64,000 bases of DNA, taken from NCBI GenBank assembly GCA_036620675.1, contig JAZHEE010000018.1, one strand, 5' to 3'. Positions 7,518-17,566 of this stretch are shown here, one piece after another. The notes beneath the pieces are model-generated. The model saw nothing but the letters and a program-made list of their open reading frames with translations. It made no database searches and had not been told where the DNA came from. The stretch's first letter is position 1; the number at the start of each line of letters is the position of its first letter. This DNA comes from Jejubacter sp036620675 (GTDB lineage Bacteria; Pseudomonadota; Gammaproteobacteria; Enterobacterales; Enterobacteriaceae). Both the position numbers and the translations under genes were made by a program.

Positions 7518-10085
7518 ATGCGTCAGTTTCATTACTCCTTACTGGCCTCAGCAGTCATGACAGCGGTACCAGTAACCACCTTTGCCGGTATCCTCTCCTC
7601 TCCGGTATCGCAGACTTCCGCTCAGCCGGCACCGGGTGTGAATGACGATACTGTCACCTTCGACCCGATCTTTCTGGGAACATCCGGTGATAAAGGTCTG
7701 GACTTATCCCGTTTCGAGCGGGGGGATTCCGCTCTGCCCGGAAACTGGGCTACGGATATTTACGTTAATGGCCAGATGGTCAGCCACCAGAAGGTGAAAT
7801 TTATCGAGCAGGCAGATAAACGGATACGCCCCTGCCTGACTACGGACTTGCTCAGAAAAATTAATTTTAATTACTCACAGCTGCCGCGCAGTTTTACCGA
7901 TTCTCTCCGACAGGGATCTGAGTGCTATACCCTGGAGCGGCTGATCCCTCAGGCATCCATGGGCTACGATTCCGGCACCCAGCGGCTGGATATCAGCGTA
8001 CCGCAGGCCATGATGCAGAATACCGCCCGCGGTTATGTCAGCCCGGAGCTCTGGGACAGCGGTGTTCCTGCCCTGCTGTTCGGCTATAACGCCAGCGCCT
8101 ATACCACCCACAGCAACGGCCACAGTTACAATTCCGGATACGCGGGCATCAACGCGGGCCTGAATCTGGGCGCCTGGTATTTCCGCCATGATGGCAACTA
8201 TACCTGGCAGGAGCAGAGCGGCGGTAGCTATCAGTCCACCAATAACTATGTGCAGCGCGATATTCCGGCCATTCAGGGTCGGGTACGCATCGGCGAAACC
8301 AGCACGGCGGGACAGCTGTTCGATACCCTGCCCTTCCGCGGTGTCGAGCTGGTTAACGAAGACCGGATGCTGCCACAGTCACAGCGTGGCTATGCGCCAG
8401 ATATTCGGGGCATTGCGCGAACCAACGCACGCGTCACCGTCCGTCAGAACAGCAGAATCATCTACGAAACCACCGTATCGCCTGGCGCGTTCGTGATTAA
8501 CGATCTCTACCCCACAGGCTATGGCGGCGATCTGGACGTGACGGTGACAGAAGCCGACGGCTCAGTTCAGAACTTCCAGGTACCCTATGCGTCTGTCACC
8601 CAGCTGCTGCGCCCCGGCCAGCATCACTATGATGTGGTGGCGGGTAAGCTTAACGATCCCTCAATATCGTTTGACCCTACGCTCTACCAGGCAACTTACC
8701 AGCGCGGGTTAACGAATACCCTGACCGGCTACGGCGGCATTCAGGGCAGCGGCGCAGGGTATTACGCCATTCAGGGAGGCATGGCCGTCAGTACGCCGGT
8801 GGGCGCCTTTTCCGCCGATGTCACCCAGGCCCGAACCCACCTGAGCACGGTGGAAGACAACCGCAGCAGCGGGCAGAGCTATCAGCTGAGCTACAGCAAG
8901 TACCTGCCGGAAACGCAAAGTAACCTGACCATCGCGGCTTACCGCTTTTCAACATCCGGCTATTACGACTATCAGACCGCAATGCGGGCTATTGATGAGG
9001 AAAAGCACGGCGGTACGGCAGACACCATATGGCGCCCCAAAAACCGGTTCAACGTGACCATGAACCAGACGTTGCCCCAGGGCTGGGGCAACGTCTACGT
9101 CACCGGTTACAGCCAGGATTACTGGAACCGGGATAATTCGGATCTGCAGTACCAGCTGGGATACAGCAACAACTGGAGGCGCCTGAGCTACAGCCTGAGT
9201 GCCGGTCGCGTACGTAATACCGACGGCCATATGGAAACCAGCTGGCTGCTGAACCTGACAATGCCGCTGGGCAGCCCCGGCTACAACACGCCAACGCTGA
9301 ATGCCAGCATGAGCCACAGCACCAGCGGACGCACCGGTGAGCAGGTGGGCATTTCGGGCACCGCCGGTGAAGACTATCAGTACAGCTATGGCCTGACAGC
9401 AATGAACTACAACCAGGGCACCGGCAGCAGCATGTCGCTGAACGGCGGCTGGCGCACGCCTTACACGAATCTGACCGCCACCTATGGAGCGGGTAAACAT
9501 TACCAGAACGGTTCGGTGGGCATGAGCGGTTCACTGATCGCCTGGCCGTACGCGGCAACGTTAACCCCTTATACCGGAGACACTTTCGCGGTGGTGGAAG
9601 CCAAAGGGGCGCAGGGCGCGAAAGTCAGCGGCTATTCGGGCATCCGCATCGACCCGTGGGGGCACGCCGCCGTGCCTTACCTGAATCCGTATGAACTGAA
9701 CGAAATTACGATCGACCCCAAAGGGCTGCCGTATAACGTGGAGCTGGAAAACACCAGTGAGAAAGTCGCGCCCTATGAAGGGGCTGTAAGCAAAATTGTG
9801 TTTAAAACCCAGCAGGGTACGCCGCTGCTTATCCAGGCACGGCGCAGCAGTGGCGAATCCGTCCCATTTGGCGCCGAAGTGTATGACGCCCGGGGGAACG
9901 TGGTTGGCAGCGTTGGCCAGGGCGGACAGCTGTATGCCCGGGTGGAAAATACCCGCGGAACACTGACGGCAAAATGGGGAAGTGGTGGTACACAACAGTG
10001 CCAGATCCACTATGTTCTGCCGCCGCAGTCAAAGGATGGCGCCGCGAACGGGCTGGTGCGTTTTGATTCGATGTGTAAGGAGTGA
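7518..10085 (+). CDS. Outer-membrane fimbrial usher
   Basis: A protein of 855 residues, within the normal range for ushers. It has a signal peptide, an N-terminal chaperone-binding domain (VTFDPIFLGTSGDKGLDLSRFERG), a 24-strand beta-barrel with plug, and C-terminal domains ending in a cysteine-containing tail. The motif RGIARTNARVTVRQNSRIIYETTVSPGAF, broken here at 20 residues to RGIARTNARVTVRQNSRIIY, is highly conserved in the family. The usher secretes and assembles pilins. The reading frame is intact, in contrast to the adhesin that follows it. Confidence 0.95.
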   Translation: MRQFHYSLLASAVMTAVPVTTFAGILSSPVSQTSAQPAPGVNDDTVTFDPIFLGTSGDKGLDLSRFERGDSALPGNWATDIYVNGQMVSHQKVKFIEQADKRIRPCLTTDLLRKINFNYSQLPRSFTDSLRQGSECYTLERLIPQASMGYDSGTQRLDISVPQAMMQNTARGYVSPELWDSGVPALLFGYNASAYTTHSNGHSYNSGYAGINAGLNLGAWYFRHDGNYTWQEQSGGSYQSTNNYVQRDIPAIQGRVRIGETSTAGQLFDTLPFRGVELVNEDRMLPQSQRGYAPDIRGIARTNARVTVRQNSRIIYETTVSPGAFVINDLYPTGYGGDLDVTVTEADGSVQNFQVPYASVTQLLRPGQHHYDVVAGKLNDPSISFDPTLYQATYQRGLTNTLTGYGGIQGSGAGYYAIQGGMAVSTPVGAFSADVTQARTHLSTVEDNRSSGQSYQLSYSKYLPETQSNLTIAAYRFSTSGYYDYQTAMRAIDEEKHGGTADTIWRPKNRFNVTMNQTLPQGWGNVYVTGYSQDYWNRDNSDLQYQLGYSNNWRRLSYSLSAGRVRNTDGHMETSWLLNLTMPLGSPGYNTPTLNASMSHSTSGRTGEQVGISGTAGEDYQYSYGLTAMNYNQGTGSSMSLNGGWRTPYTNLTATYGAGKHYQNGSVGMSGSLIAWPYAATLTPYTGDTFAVVEAKGAQGAKVSGYSGIRIDPWGHAAVPYLNPYELNEITIDPKGLPYNVELENTSEKVAPYEGAVSKIVFKTQQGTPLLIQARRSSGESVPFGAEVYDARGNVVGSVGQGGQLYARVENTRGTLTAKWGSGGTQQCQIHYVLPPQSKDGAANGLVRFDSMCKE

Positions 10086-10090
10086 TGGTA

Positions 10091-11153
10091 ATGAAAAAAA
10101 CTGCTTTTATTCTTATCCTGAACATATTTTCTATACCGATTTCATTTGCGGCTAGTATTACCTGTAATCACGATCCACTGGTAACCTATACCATCCCCTT
10201 ATCTGGAGCAATAAATGTTGGCCCGGACACCCCTAACGGTACCGTTATATTCGAGAACAAAACCGCTATTTCAACACCGCCGAATTATTTTTGTAAGGCC
10301 GATGTAAAAGATTCAAAGCTTACGGACAGCCAGTATTTTAAAATTATGTCATCTCCTCTGCCATTGGCCACATGGAGACTATAGCAAAGGCAACGCTATT
10401 GGCCCCGGGGACAATATACTGCAATGGCAAGGAGACAGATTATTTGATACTGTCGGTACTATAATTCCCGTCACCCTTCCGGTAAGGTTATCCTTAATTA
10501 AAATAGGGGATATAACCCCAGGTGCCCTATCGGGAAGCACCTTACCGACTCTGGCGCTAAACATCAAACTATCATCGACTGATAGTACTATAAATTCTGG
10601 TTCAGAACTTACCTGGGATGTTATTTATTATAATTTCAGTGGTTCACTGAATGTTCAATCCCGAACCTGTAACGTTTCTGATGTGAATGTTAACATGGGT
10701 AGCGTAGAGATATCAGACATATATAAAAATAAAAACTCAGAATGGAAAAAATTCAATATAACAATGACTAACTGTCCTGTTTTTTCAGGGTATTACAACT
10801 CAACCAGATTCATAACCTCATATACGAATGGGACAAGACAGGATCCTGGTGCGTTAAACAATAATATATCCCTGTTACTTACCCCCAATACAGAAACAAT
10901 CGACAGCCAAAATGGCATTTTTTCTTTAGACAAAAGTAATACAAGTGCTTCTGGCATTGGAATACAACTTGCCTACGGAGATGGAAGTTCATCAGAATTT
11001 GCCAACTTCATCACTCCCAAAGAATATGTAATGCCGATAGGTTCATCTGGCCAATTTATCATCCCTATGGCAGCGAGATATACTCAAACCGAGGATAAAA
11101 TAACGAGTGGTCAGGCAAATAGTTCTGTAACCTTTCTGATAAATTACAACTAA
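10091..11153 (+). pseudogene. Fimbrial tip adhesin, frameshifted
   Basis: The gene begins MKKTAFILILNIFSIPISFA, a signal peptide, at the ATG at 10091, eight bases after AAGGAG. It runs to a stop at 10382. From about 10360 onward another frame is open without interruption (HWPHGDYSKGNAIGPGDN and so on) and joins the segment that ends at 11153 with the pilin-like pattern VTFLINYN. The two frames together give about 353 residues, a two-domain adhesin with a C-terminal pilin domain. The shift needs one extra or two missing bases between about 10355 and 10375; no homopolymer lies there. An adhesin directly after the usher is the standard place for the tip lectin. If the sequence is right, the fimbria may be made without a functional tip, or not at all. 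The gene is much more AT-rich than the usher. Confidence 0.8.
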
Positions 11154-11264
11154 ATTTTACCTGTTATTGCCCTTCAAAAGGCAAAACTCGTAAGCTCCAA
11201 CAGGCAGGCCACACCGGCCTGCGGGCAGAGATCGACTGACACTCTGTCCCTGAGTGCCAGACGT

Positions 11265-11298
11265 AAAAAATCCGGAAACGGCTGAGCGTTTCCGGATT
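11265..11298 (-). terminator. Rho-independent terminator after glyS
   Basis: Twelve-base arms (AATCCGGAAACG and CGTTTCCGGATT) enclose a 6-base loop and, read on the minus strand, are followed by a run of T. It lies about 60 bases past the glyS stop codon. Confidence 0.75.
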
Positions 11299-11320
11299 CA
11301 TACACAATCACTAACAACAT

Positions 11321-11342
11321 TGCTCCCCGAAGGGAGCATTTT
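11321..11342 (+). terminator. Terminator of the fimbrial operon
   Basis: A hairpin with TGCTCCC and GGGAGCA arms and a CGAA loop, followed by TTTT on the plus strand. It lies between the converging fimbrial operon and glyS. Confidence 0.6.
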
Positions 11343-11360
11343 ATCCATCAGTGGCAGGGC

Positions 11361-13430
11361 TTACTGCAGTACCGAGATATCCGCCACCTGCAGGAACAGC
11401 TCACGAAGCTTCGCCAGCAGCGTCAGACGGTTGATGCGCAGATCTTTATCTTCCGCCATCACCATCACTTTCTCAAAGAAGGCGTCCACCGGCTCGCGCA
11501 GCGCAGCCAGTTCCACCAGCGCTTCCTGGTAACGGCCCTCCTGATACAGCGGCGCCAGCTTGTCACCCAATACCCGCACCTGAAGCGCCAGACGAATCTC
11601 TTCGTCCTCTTTCAGCGCCGATGCCAGCACGTCGTCATTCAGCGGCTCGTCGCTCTTCGCCAGGATATTGGAGACGCGCTTGTTGGCCGCGGCCAGCGCT
11701 TCAGCATCGCTCAGGGTACGGAAGTGAGTAACCGCCTTCACCCGGGCGTCGAAATCTGCCGGGCGGGTCGGACGACGCGCCAGCACCGCCTGGATGGTAT
11801 CCACAGCGTGCCCTTCTTCCTGATACCAGGCGCGGAAGCGGCCCAGCATAAAGTCGATAACGTCATCGACCACTTTGGCGTTGGTCAGCTTATCGCCGTA
11901 CAGACGCACCGCCTCTTCGGTCAGGGTCTGGAGATCCAGCGGCAGCTGTTTCTCAACGATAATACGCAGCACGCCCAGCGCGGCGCGACGCAGCGCAAAC
12001 GGATCTTTATCGCCTTTCGGATGCTGACCGATACCGAAGATCCCCGCCAGGGTGTCCATCTTGTCGGCAATCGCCACCGCGCAGGAGACCAGGCTTCCTG
12101 GCAGGTCGTCACCGGCAAAACGCGGCATATACTGCTCGTTCAGGGCAACGGCCACATCTTCCGCTTCGCCGTCGTGACGCGCGTAGTGCATCCCCATCAC
12201 GCCCTGAGTGTCGGTGAATTCGAACACCATGTTGGTCATCAGGTCGCATTTGGAAAGCAGACCGGCGCGGGTAGCGTGAGTGACGTCAGCGCCGATTTCA
12301 CGGGCAATCCAGCCGGACAGCGCTTCGATGCGATCGGTTTTATCGCGCAGGGAGCCAAGCTGCTTCTGGAAAAGTACCGTCTCCAGACGCGGCAGGTTGT
12401 CTTCCAGACGCTTTTTCCGGTCGCTGTTGAAGAAGAATTCGGCATCGGCCAGACGCGGACGCACCACCTTCTCGTTACCGGCAATAATCTGCTGCGGATC
12501 TCTGGAATCGATATTGGCTACAAAGATAAAGTTCGGCAGCAGCTTGCCCGCGTCGTCATAAACCGGGAAGTATTTCTGGTCGCCTTTCATGGTGTAGACC
12601 AGCGCTTCGGCAGGCACCGCCAGGAATTTCTCTTCGAACTTCGCGGTCAGCACTACCGGCCATTCCACCAGCGAGGTCACTTCTTCCAGCAGGCTGTCGC
12701 TCAGATCAGCCTTGCCGCCAATCTGACGCGCCGCTGCTTCGGCATCAGCCTTAATTTTGGCCTTACGGGCGTCGTAATCGGCCATTACCTTTCCGCGCTC
12801 CAGCAGAATTTGCGGATACTGATCGGCGTTGTCGATGGTAAGCGACGGCTCGCCCATAAAGCGGTGGCCGCGAATAATGCGATCGGACTCAATACCCAGC
12901 ACGTTGGCCGGAACCACCTGGTCGCCCAGCAGCAGGGTCACAGTATGCACCGGACGCACGAAGTGCTCGTCGCTGTCGCCCCAGCGCATCAGCTTTGGAA
13001 TCGGCAGTTTCGCTAGCGCGCGATTAACCATTTCCGGCACCAGCGCTTCCACGCTTTCGCCTTTCACCTGGGCGCGATACAACAGCCATTCGCCTTTATC
13101 GGTCACCATACGTTCGGCTTCGGAAACCTGGATGCCGCAACCGCGCGCCCAGCCTTCGGCCGCTTTGCTGGGATTACCCTCGGCGTCAAAGGCCTGCGCC
13201 ACCGCCGGGCCGCGTTTCTCTACGGTACGATCCGGCTGGGCCGCAGCAAGGTTTGTTACCTTCAGCGCCAGACGGCGCGGCGCCGCGAACCACTCAACCT
13301 TACCGTGAGCAAGAGAGGCCGCGTCCAGTTCTGCGGTGAAACGCGCCGCAAAGGCTTCAGCCAGGCTGCGCAGCGCTTTCGGCGGCAGCTCTTCAGTGCC
13401 GATCTCCACCAAAAAAGTTTTCTCAGACAT
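11361..13430 (-). CDS. glyS: Glycine--tRNA ligase beta subunit
   Basis: A protein of 689 residues, the same length as E. coli GlyS as I remember it. It starts SEKTFLVEIGTEELPPKALR, which is the family signature. With GlyQ it forms the alpha2beta2 glycyl-tRNA synthetase of the cytoplasm; the beta subunit binds tRNA and includes an HD-like and an anticodon-binding region. It follows glyQ after 9 bases, so the pair is co-transcribed and probably translationally linked. It is a core gene and intact. Confidence 0.98.
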   Translation of the reverse strand: MSEKTFLVEIGTEELPPKALRSLAEAFAARFTAELDAASLAHGKVEWFAAPRRLALKVTNLAAAQPDRTVEKRGPAVAQAFDAEGNPSKAAEGWARGCGIQVSEAERMVTDKGEWLLYRAQVKGESVEALVPEMVNRALAKLPIPKLMRWGDSDEHFVRPVHTVTLLLGDQVVPANVLGIESDRIIRGHRFMGEPSLTIDNADQYPQILLERGKVMADYDARKAKIKADAEAAARQIGGKADLSDSLLEEVTSLVEWPVVLTAKFEEKFLAVPAEALVYTMKGDQKYFPVYDDAGKLLPNFIFVANIDSRDPQQIIAGNEKVVRPRLADAEFFFNSDRKKRLEDNLPRLETVLFQKQLGSLRDKTDRIEALSGWIAREIGADVTHATRAGLLSKCDLMTNMVFEFTDTQGVMGMHYARHDGEAEDVAVALNEQYMPRFAGDDLPGSLVSCAVAIADKMDTLAGIFGIGQHPKGDKDPFALRRAALGVLRIIVEKQLPLDLQTLTEEAVRLYGDKLTNAKVVDDVIDFMLGRFRAWYQEEGHAVDTIQAVLARRPTRPADFDARVKAVTHFRTLSDAEALAAANKRVSNILAKSDEPLNDDVLASALKEDEEIRLALQVRVLGDKLAPLYQEGRYQEALVELAALREPVDAFFEKVMVMAEDKDLRINRLTLLAKLRELFLQVADISVLQ

Positions 13431-13439
13431 GCGCGCCCC

Positions 13440-14354
13440 TTACTTCTTATTGTTGTTGCACATCGGGAAGCCCAGCGCTTCCCGGGAAGCGTAGTAGGCT
13501 TCCGCCACCGCTTTAGTCAGCGTACGAATACGCAGAATATAGCGCTGGCGTTCAGTCACGGAGATGGCCTTGCGGGCATCCAGCAGGTTAAAGCTGTGCG
13601 CCGCTTTCAGAATACGTTCATAGGCCGGCAGCGGCAGCGGCTTCTCCAGCGCCAGCAGCTGCTGCGCCTCTTTTTCATACTGCTCAAAGCAGGTAAAGAG
13701 GAAGTCGACATCGGCGTATTCAAAGTTATAGGTGGACTGTTCCACTTCGTTCTGATGGAACACGTCGCCATAGGTGGTTTTACCCAGCGGGCCGTCGCTC
13801 CAGACCAGGTCGTAGACGCTGTCCACGCCCTGGATGTACATCGCCAGGCGCTCCAGACCGTAGGTGATCTCACCGGTGACAGGCTTACACTCCAGGCCGC
13901 CGACCTGTTGGAAGTAAGTGAACTGCGTCACCTCCATTCCGTTCAGCCACACTTCCCAGCCAAGGCCCCAGGCGCCCAGCGTCGGGTTTTCCCAGTTATC
14001 TTCCACGAAGCGGATATCATGAATGGTCGGATCCAGACCCAGCGCCTTCAGCGAGCCCAGATAAAGCTCCTGAATGTTGTCCGGAGAAGGCTTGATGATG
14101 ACCTGGAACTGGTAGTAGTGCTGCAGGCGGTTCGGGTTTTCGCCGTAACGGCCGTCGGTCGGACGGCGGGAAGGCTGAACATAGGCGGCGGCGATAGGTT
14201 CCGGCCCCAGCGCGCGCAGGCAGGTCATCGGGTGAGAGGTGCCAGCGCCGACTTCCATGTCCAGAGGTTGGACAATGGTGCAGCCCTGCGTGGCCCAGTA
14301 ATCCTGTAAGGTCAGGATCAGGCCCTGAAAGGTCCTGGTATCAAACTTTTGCAT
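13440..14354 (-). CDS. glyQ: Glycine--tRNA ligase alpha subunit
   Basis: A protein of 304 residues carrying the class II synthetase core that activates glycine with ATP. Recognisable segments are TFQGLILTLQDYWATQGC, QPLDMEVGAGTSHPMT and NGMEVTQFTYFQQVGG. It is the promoter-proximal gene of glyQS. In E. coli the next gene upstream is ysaB; here a TRAP transporter operon lies between them. Confidence 0.98.
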   Translation of the reverse strand: MQKFDTRTFQGLILTLQDYWATQGCTIVQPLDMEVGAGTSHPMTCLRALGPEPIAAAYVQPSRRPTDGRYGENPNRLQHYYQFQVIIKPSPDNIQELYLGSLKALGLDPTIHDIRFVEDNWENPTLGAWGLGWEVWLNGMEVTQFTYFQQVGGLECKPVTGEITYGLERLAMYIQGVDSVYDLVWSDGPLGKTTYGDVFHQNEVEQSTYNFEYADVDFLFTCFEQYEKEAQQLLALEKPLPLPAYERILKAAHSFNLLDARKAISVTERQRYILRIRTLTKAVAEAYYASREALGFPMCNNNKK

Positions 14355-14483
14355 AATATGTCGTGTGCGATACGAGTGATAGATTTGGGAAACGGCCAGT
14401 ATACCCTTTGACCGTCAGATATACAGCCCGAATCGCCACCCATCGCAGCAAGTTCTGAGCCGGGCGCGCGCCCCCGGCCCGGT

Positions 14484-15764
14484 TTACATCAGCGTGGAGG
14501 GCAGGAACAGCACCAGTCCCGGGAAGATAACCAGTAAGGCGATAAACAGGAAAAACGCCACCAGATAGGGAACAGAAGCTTTCACAAAAGCCACCGAACT
14601 ACAGTTCAGAATGCCGCATACCGTGTACATGCAGATCCCCACCGGCGGCGTATTCGCTCCCAATAGCGTCAGCACCACGAAGATCAGTCCGAAATGCACC
14701 GGGTCAAACCCCGCCTGCATAGCGATGGGCAGCAGAATGGGCGTCAGCAGCAGGATAATTACGCTGCCGTCGAAGATCATTCCGGCCACGGTAATAAAGG
14801 CGAGTAGCAGAATCAGAATGCCATAACGATTTTCCGTTACGCTGGTCAACAACTCCGCCAGGGTTTGTGGAATCTGATCGATAATGGTGACATGACCCAG
14901 AATCGCCGCCGACATAATCAGCAGCATGACCACACCAATGTCGTTCACCGTCTCTTTTAGCACCTCCCACAGCGCGCGGTTATCCAGCTCTTTGTAGATA
15001 TAGCGGCCTATGACAAAGGCATAGAGCACGATAAAGGCTCCCGCTTCGGTGGTGGTGAAAAACCCCATACGGATCACCAGAATCAACACCACGGGGAACA
15101 TCAGCGCCCAGAAGCCCTGACGAAAGCTCTGCCACACCTCGTGGCGGGTCGGCATCTTTTGCGTTTCCGGCCGGATGCCCATACGGCGCGCCAGCAGGAA
15201 ATTAGTGACCATCAGAATGGTGGTCAGCAACAACCCCGGAACGATACCGGCAATAAACAGCTTACCGATCGAGACGTTCCCCACAAAACCGTAGAGAATC
15301 AGCAGAATACTGGGCGGAATGGTAGCCGTAATCAGCGAGCTAAAAGCGATCACCACCGCGCTGAAAGCCTTTGGATAGCCCCGGGCGATCATCGGTAGCC
15401 CCAGCACCTTGGCCTGCATCGCCGCATCTGCGGTTGCCGAACCGGAAACGCCACCCAGCAGGCAGGCCAGCAGCACGTTAATCTGCGCCAGCCCCCCTAC
15501 CATCCAGCCCGACAGCACCCGTGCGAAATCCAGCAGCCGGTGGGTAACGCCGGTCTTATTCAGCAAATTACCCACCAGCAAGAATAGCGGTGTCGCCATA
15601 ATCGGAAACGACTGGGTCGGCGCGGTAAACTTCTGAAAGGCAATACCAATAGGCAGGAAGTCGGCGAAAAAGAAATAACAGAGGCTGGAGATGGCAATCA
15701 CAAACCCAACGGGCATACCGATCACCAGCAACAGCAGGAATACGACAACAGTCACAATAATCAT
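14484..15764 (-). CDS. TRAP transporter large permease (DctM-like)
   Basis: The large membrane subunit, 426 residues with about twelve hydrophobic spans (start MIIVTVVVFLLLLVIGMPVG). It forms the sodium-coupled transport path of a tripartite ATP-independent periplasmic system. The frame is open further upstream to 15941, but that stretch overlaps dctQ in another frame. The ATG at 15764 shares one base with the dctQ stop (TGATG), the expected translational coupling, so I used it. The sequence differs from what I remember of E. coli YiaN, so I give no symbol. Confidence 0.9.
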   Translation of the reverse strand: MIIVTVVVFLLLLVIGMPVGFVIAISSLCYFFFADFLPIGIAFQKFTAPTQSFPIMATPLFLLVGNLLNKTGVTHRLLDFARVLSGWMVGGLAQINVLLACLLGGVSGSATADAAMQAKVLGLPMIARGYPKAFSAVVIAFSSLITATIPPSILLILYGFVGNVSIGKLFIAGIVPGLLLTTILMVTNFLLARRMGIRPETQKMPTRHEVWQSFRQGFWALMFPVVLILVIRMGFFTTTEAGAFIVLYAFVIGRYIYKELDNRALWEVLKETVNDIGVVMLLIMSAAILGHVTIIDQIPQTLAELLTSVTENRYGILILLLAFITVAGMIFDGSVIILLLTPILLPIAMQAGFDPVHFGLIFVVLTLLGANTPPVGICMYTVCGILNCSSVAFVKASVPYLVAFFLFIALLVIFPGLVLFLPSTLM

Positions 15765-16225
15765 CAAGCCTCTCCCTGCGGCCGCGGACAGCCGCGAATA
15801 AGATGTAACGCGCTGGTGATGAACATCAGCATACAGCCCGTGGGAACAGCGCTGTTTAGCCAGGCCACGGAAAGCTCGGTCACCGGCAAGACGCTGGATG
15901 AGGTCATGGCGGTAAACGACCAGCCAAACCAAACGCCACATCCCAGGAAGGCCAGAATCAACAGTTCGTTAATCCATTCACAGAGCTGACGTAAACGAGG
16001 CGGCATCAGATTGACAACGGCGTCGATACCGATATGGCGACGGGTCTGCAACGCATAGTCGATAGCCAGCACGCTAACCCAGGCAAAAATAACCATCGCG
16101 ACTTCCAGCGACCAGATCAGGGGATATCCCAGTGCACGACCTACGCCCCCCGCCAGGATAATCACCACGATAGCGACCAGGCCGATACGCGTCAGCGCCA
16201 GCTCAATTTGACGAAACAACAGCAT
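15764..16225 (-). CDS. TRAP transporter small permease (DctQ-like)
   Basis: A membrane protein of 153 residues with four predicted spans (for example VAIVVIILAGGVGRALGYPL) and the QTRRHIGIDAVVNLMPPR region typical of DctQ proteins, which couple the binding protein to the large permease. I preferred the ATG at 16225, six bases after GAGG, over the TTG at 16237. It lies between dctP and dctM in one operon. Confidence 0.87.
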   Translation of the reverse strand: MLLFRQIELALTRIGLVAIVVIILAGGVGRALGYPLIWSLEVAMVIFAWVSVLAIDYALQTRRHIGIDAVVNLMPPRLRQLCEWINELLILAFLGCGVWFGWSFTAMTSSSVLPVTELSVAWLNSAVPTGCMLMFITSALHLIRGCPRPQGEA

Positions 16226-16273
16226 GATAAACCTCAAAGGTGGCAGAGGGCCGACCGCGTGGCCCTCTTAATA

Positions 16274-17263
16274 TCAATGGGATGACTCGTTGATAACGTC
16301 CTGAACCTGCTGCCAGGCGGTTTGTAGATGCATCTTGCCAGGGACATAGGCGCAGGCCTTCTGGAACGGCGCCCGGTCGACCTCTTCCACGGTAACGCCC
16401 TGTTTTGCCATCTCCTGCAGCAGGCTGTCTTCCACGGCCAGTACATTCTGTGAAGCCACTTCCCCCTGTTTCTGCGCTTCTTCACGCAACAGGCTCTGGA
16501 GATCTGGCGGCAGTGTATCCAGCCACTTCTGAGAAACGATAATGCCGGTGGTCAGATAGATATGGTTGGTTTTCGTGATGTATTTGGTGATTTCAAACAG
16601 CTTACTGCCATAAATCGCCGTAGGCTGCGCTTCAGCGGCATTCACGATTCCGGTCTGAATGGAGGAGTAAATTTCAGACCAGGAGAGCGGCGTGGGCTCG
16701 CCGCCCAGGCACTTGATTGCTTCGATAGTGACCGGCGCTTCCAGCGCCCGTACCTTCACGCCATGTAAATCAGCCGGTGTGGTTATTTTTTTCTGGGTCA
16801 CCAGCATTCTCGCGCCCTGATACCAGTTAAACGACAGTGCCGTCAGGCCAGATTTTTCGGTGAGCTTTTGCTGCCAGCCCTGGAAAATAGCGCTGCTGAC
16901 AAATTTTTTCTGGGCCGCATAGTCAGGAAAAACAAAGGGAGCGGGTAATAAAGCCAGCTCAGGCACAAAAGAGGAGAGACGTGCACCATCGACCACAACG
17001 CCAACATTACTGCCTGACTGAGCGTGCTGTAACAGTTCATTATCGGCGCCCAACTGACCGCTGGAGAAAAGGCGAATTTTTACTTTACCGTCGCTGCGTG
17101 ACTCCACCGATTTTTTAAATTGCTGTAGCCCTTTAAATACCGGATCGTCAGGTGACAAAGACGTACTGACATTCAATGTATGACCCGCAATAGCCGTTGT
17201 GGAAGCCGCCATTAACACCGCCAGCACCACCGCTCGGGTTCCCCCCCCGATTAGCTTAAACAT
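16274..17263 (-). CDS. TRAP transporter substrate-binding protein (DctP-like)
   Basis: A periplasmic solute receptor of 329 residues. The signal peptide ends at about ATTAIAG (residue 27). Family features include KVKIRLFSSGQLGADNELL, the substrate-clamping arginine in the context ADLHGVKVRALEAPV, and SEIYSSIQTGIVNAAEAQP. Family members usually bind small carboxylates such as C4-dicarboxylates, sialic acid or sugar acids. No enzyme gene lies next to this operon to narrow the substrate. It is the first gene of the dctPQM set. The set sits between glyQ and ysaB, which are neighbours in E. coli. Confidence 0.88.
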   Translation of the reverse strand: MFKLIGGGTRAVVLAVLMAASTTAIAGHTLNVSTSLSPDDPVFKGLQQFKKSVESRSDGKVKIRLFSSGQLGADNELLQHAQSGSNVGVVVDGARLSSFVPELALLPAPFVFPDYAAQKKFVSSAIFQGWQQKLTEKSGLTALSFNWYQGARMLVTQKKITTPADLHGVKVRALEAPVTIEAIKCLGGEPTPLSWSEIYSSIQTGIVNAAEAQPTAIYGSKLFEITKYITKTNHIYLTTGIIVSQKWLDTLPPDLQSLLREEAQKQGEVASQNVLAVEDSLLQEMAKQGVTVEEVDRAPFQKACAYVPGKMHLQTAWQQVQDVINESSH

Positions 17264-17566
17264 ATTTCCCCCTCATTTTTCTTACATTATTCGTCATGCA
17301 AGTGCTGGCAGGCATAGAAATGCCAGTAAATAATGGGTAAATCAGATAAATAATTATTTAATTTGAATGCCAGGTTCGCCTGCGTTGAATAACAGCACCT
17401 GCCCTTGCGCCGCAAATAATATTACTGGAAGTGATAAAACGTAGTATTAATTATGCATCACTACGTCTTACCGTTCCCGAATAACGTTTTAATCGAAAAT
17501 GATGCAGAATAATACAACTACCATACAAGAATGCTTAAAATCGTTAAGCTGTTCACAAATTATCCT
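17264..17566. other. Intergenic region, no gene seen
   Basis: About 300 AT-rich bases upstream of the TRAP operon and downstream of ysaB. They presumably hold the TRAP promoter. I see no convincing open frame or regulator site. Confidence 0.6.

Noticed and set aside
15765..15941. Extended N-terminus of the large TRAP permease
   Set aside because: It overlaps dctQ and has no hydrophobic or conserved character; the ATG at 15764 is coupled to the dctQ stop.
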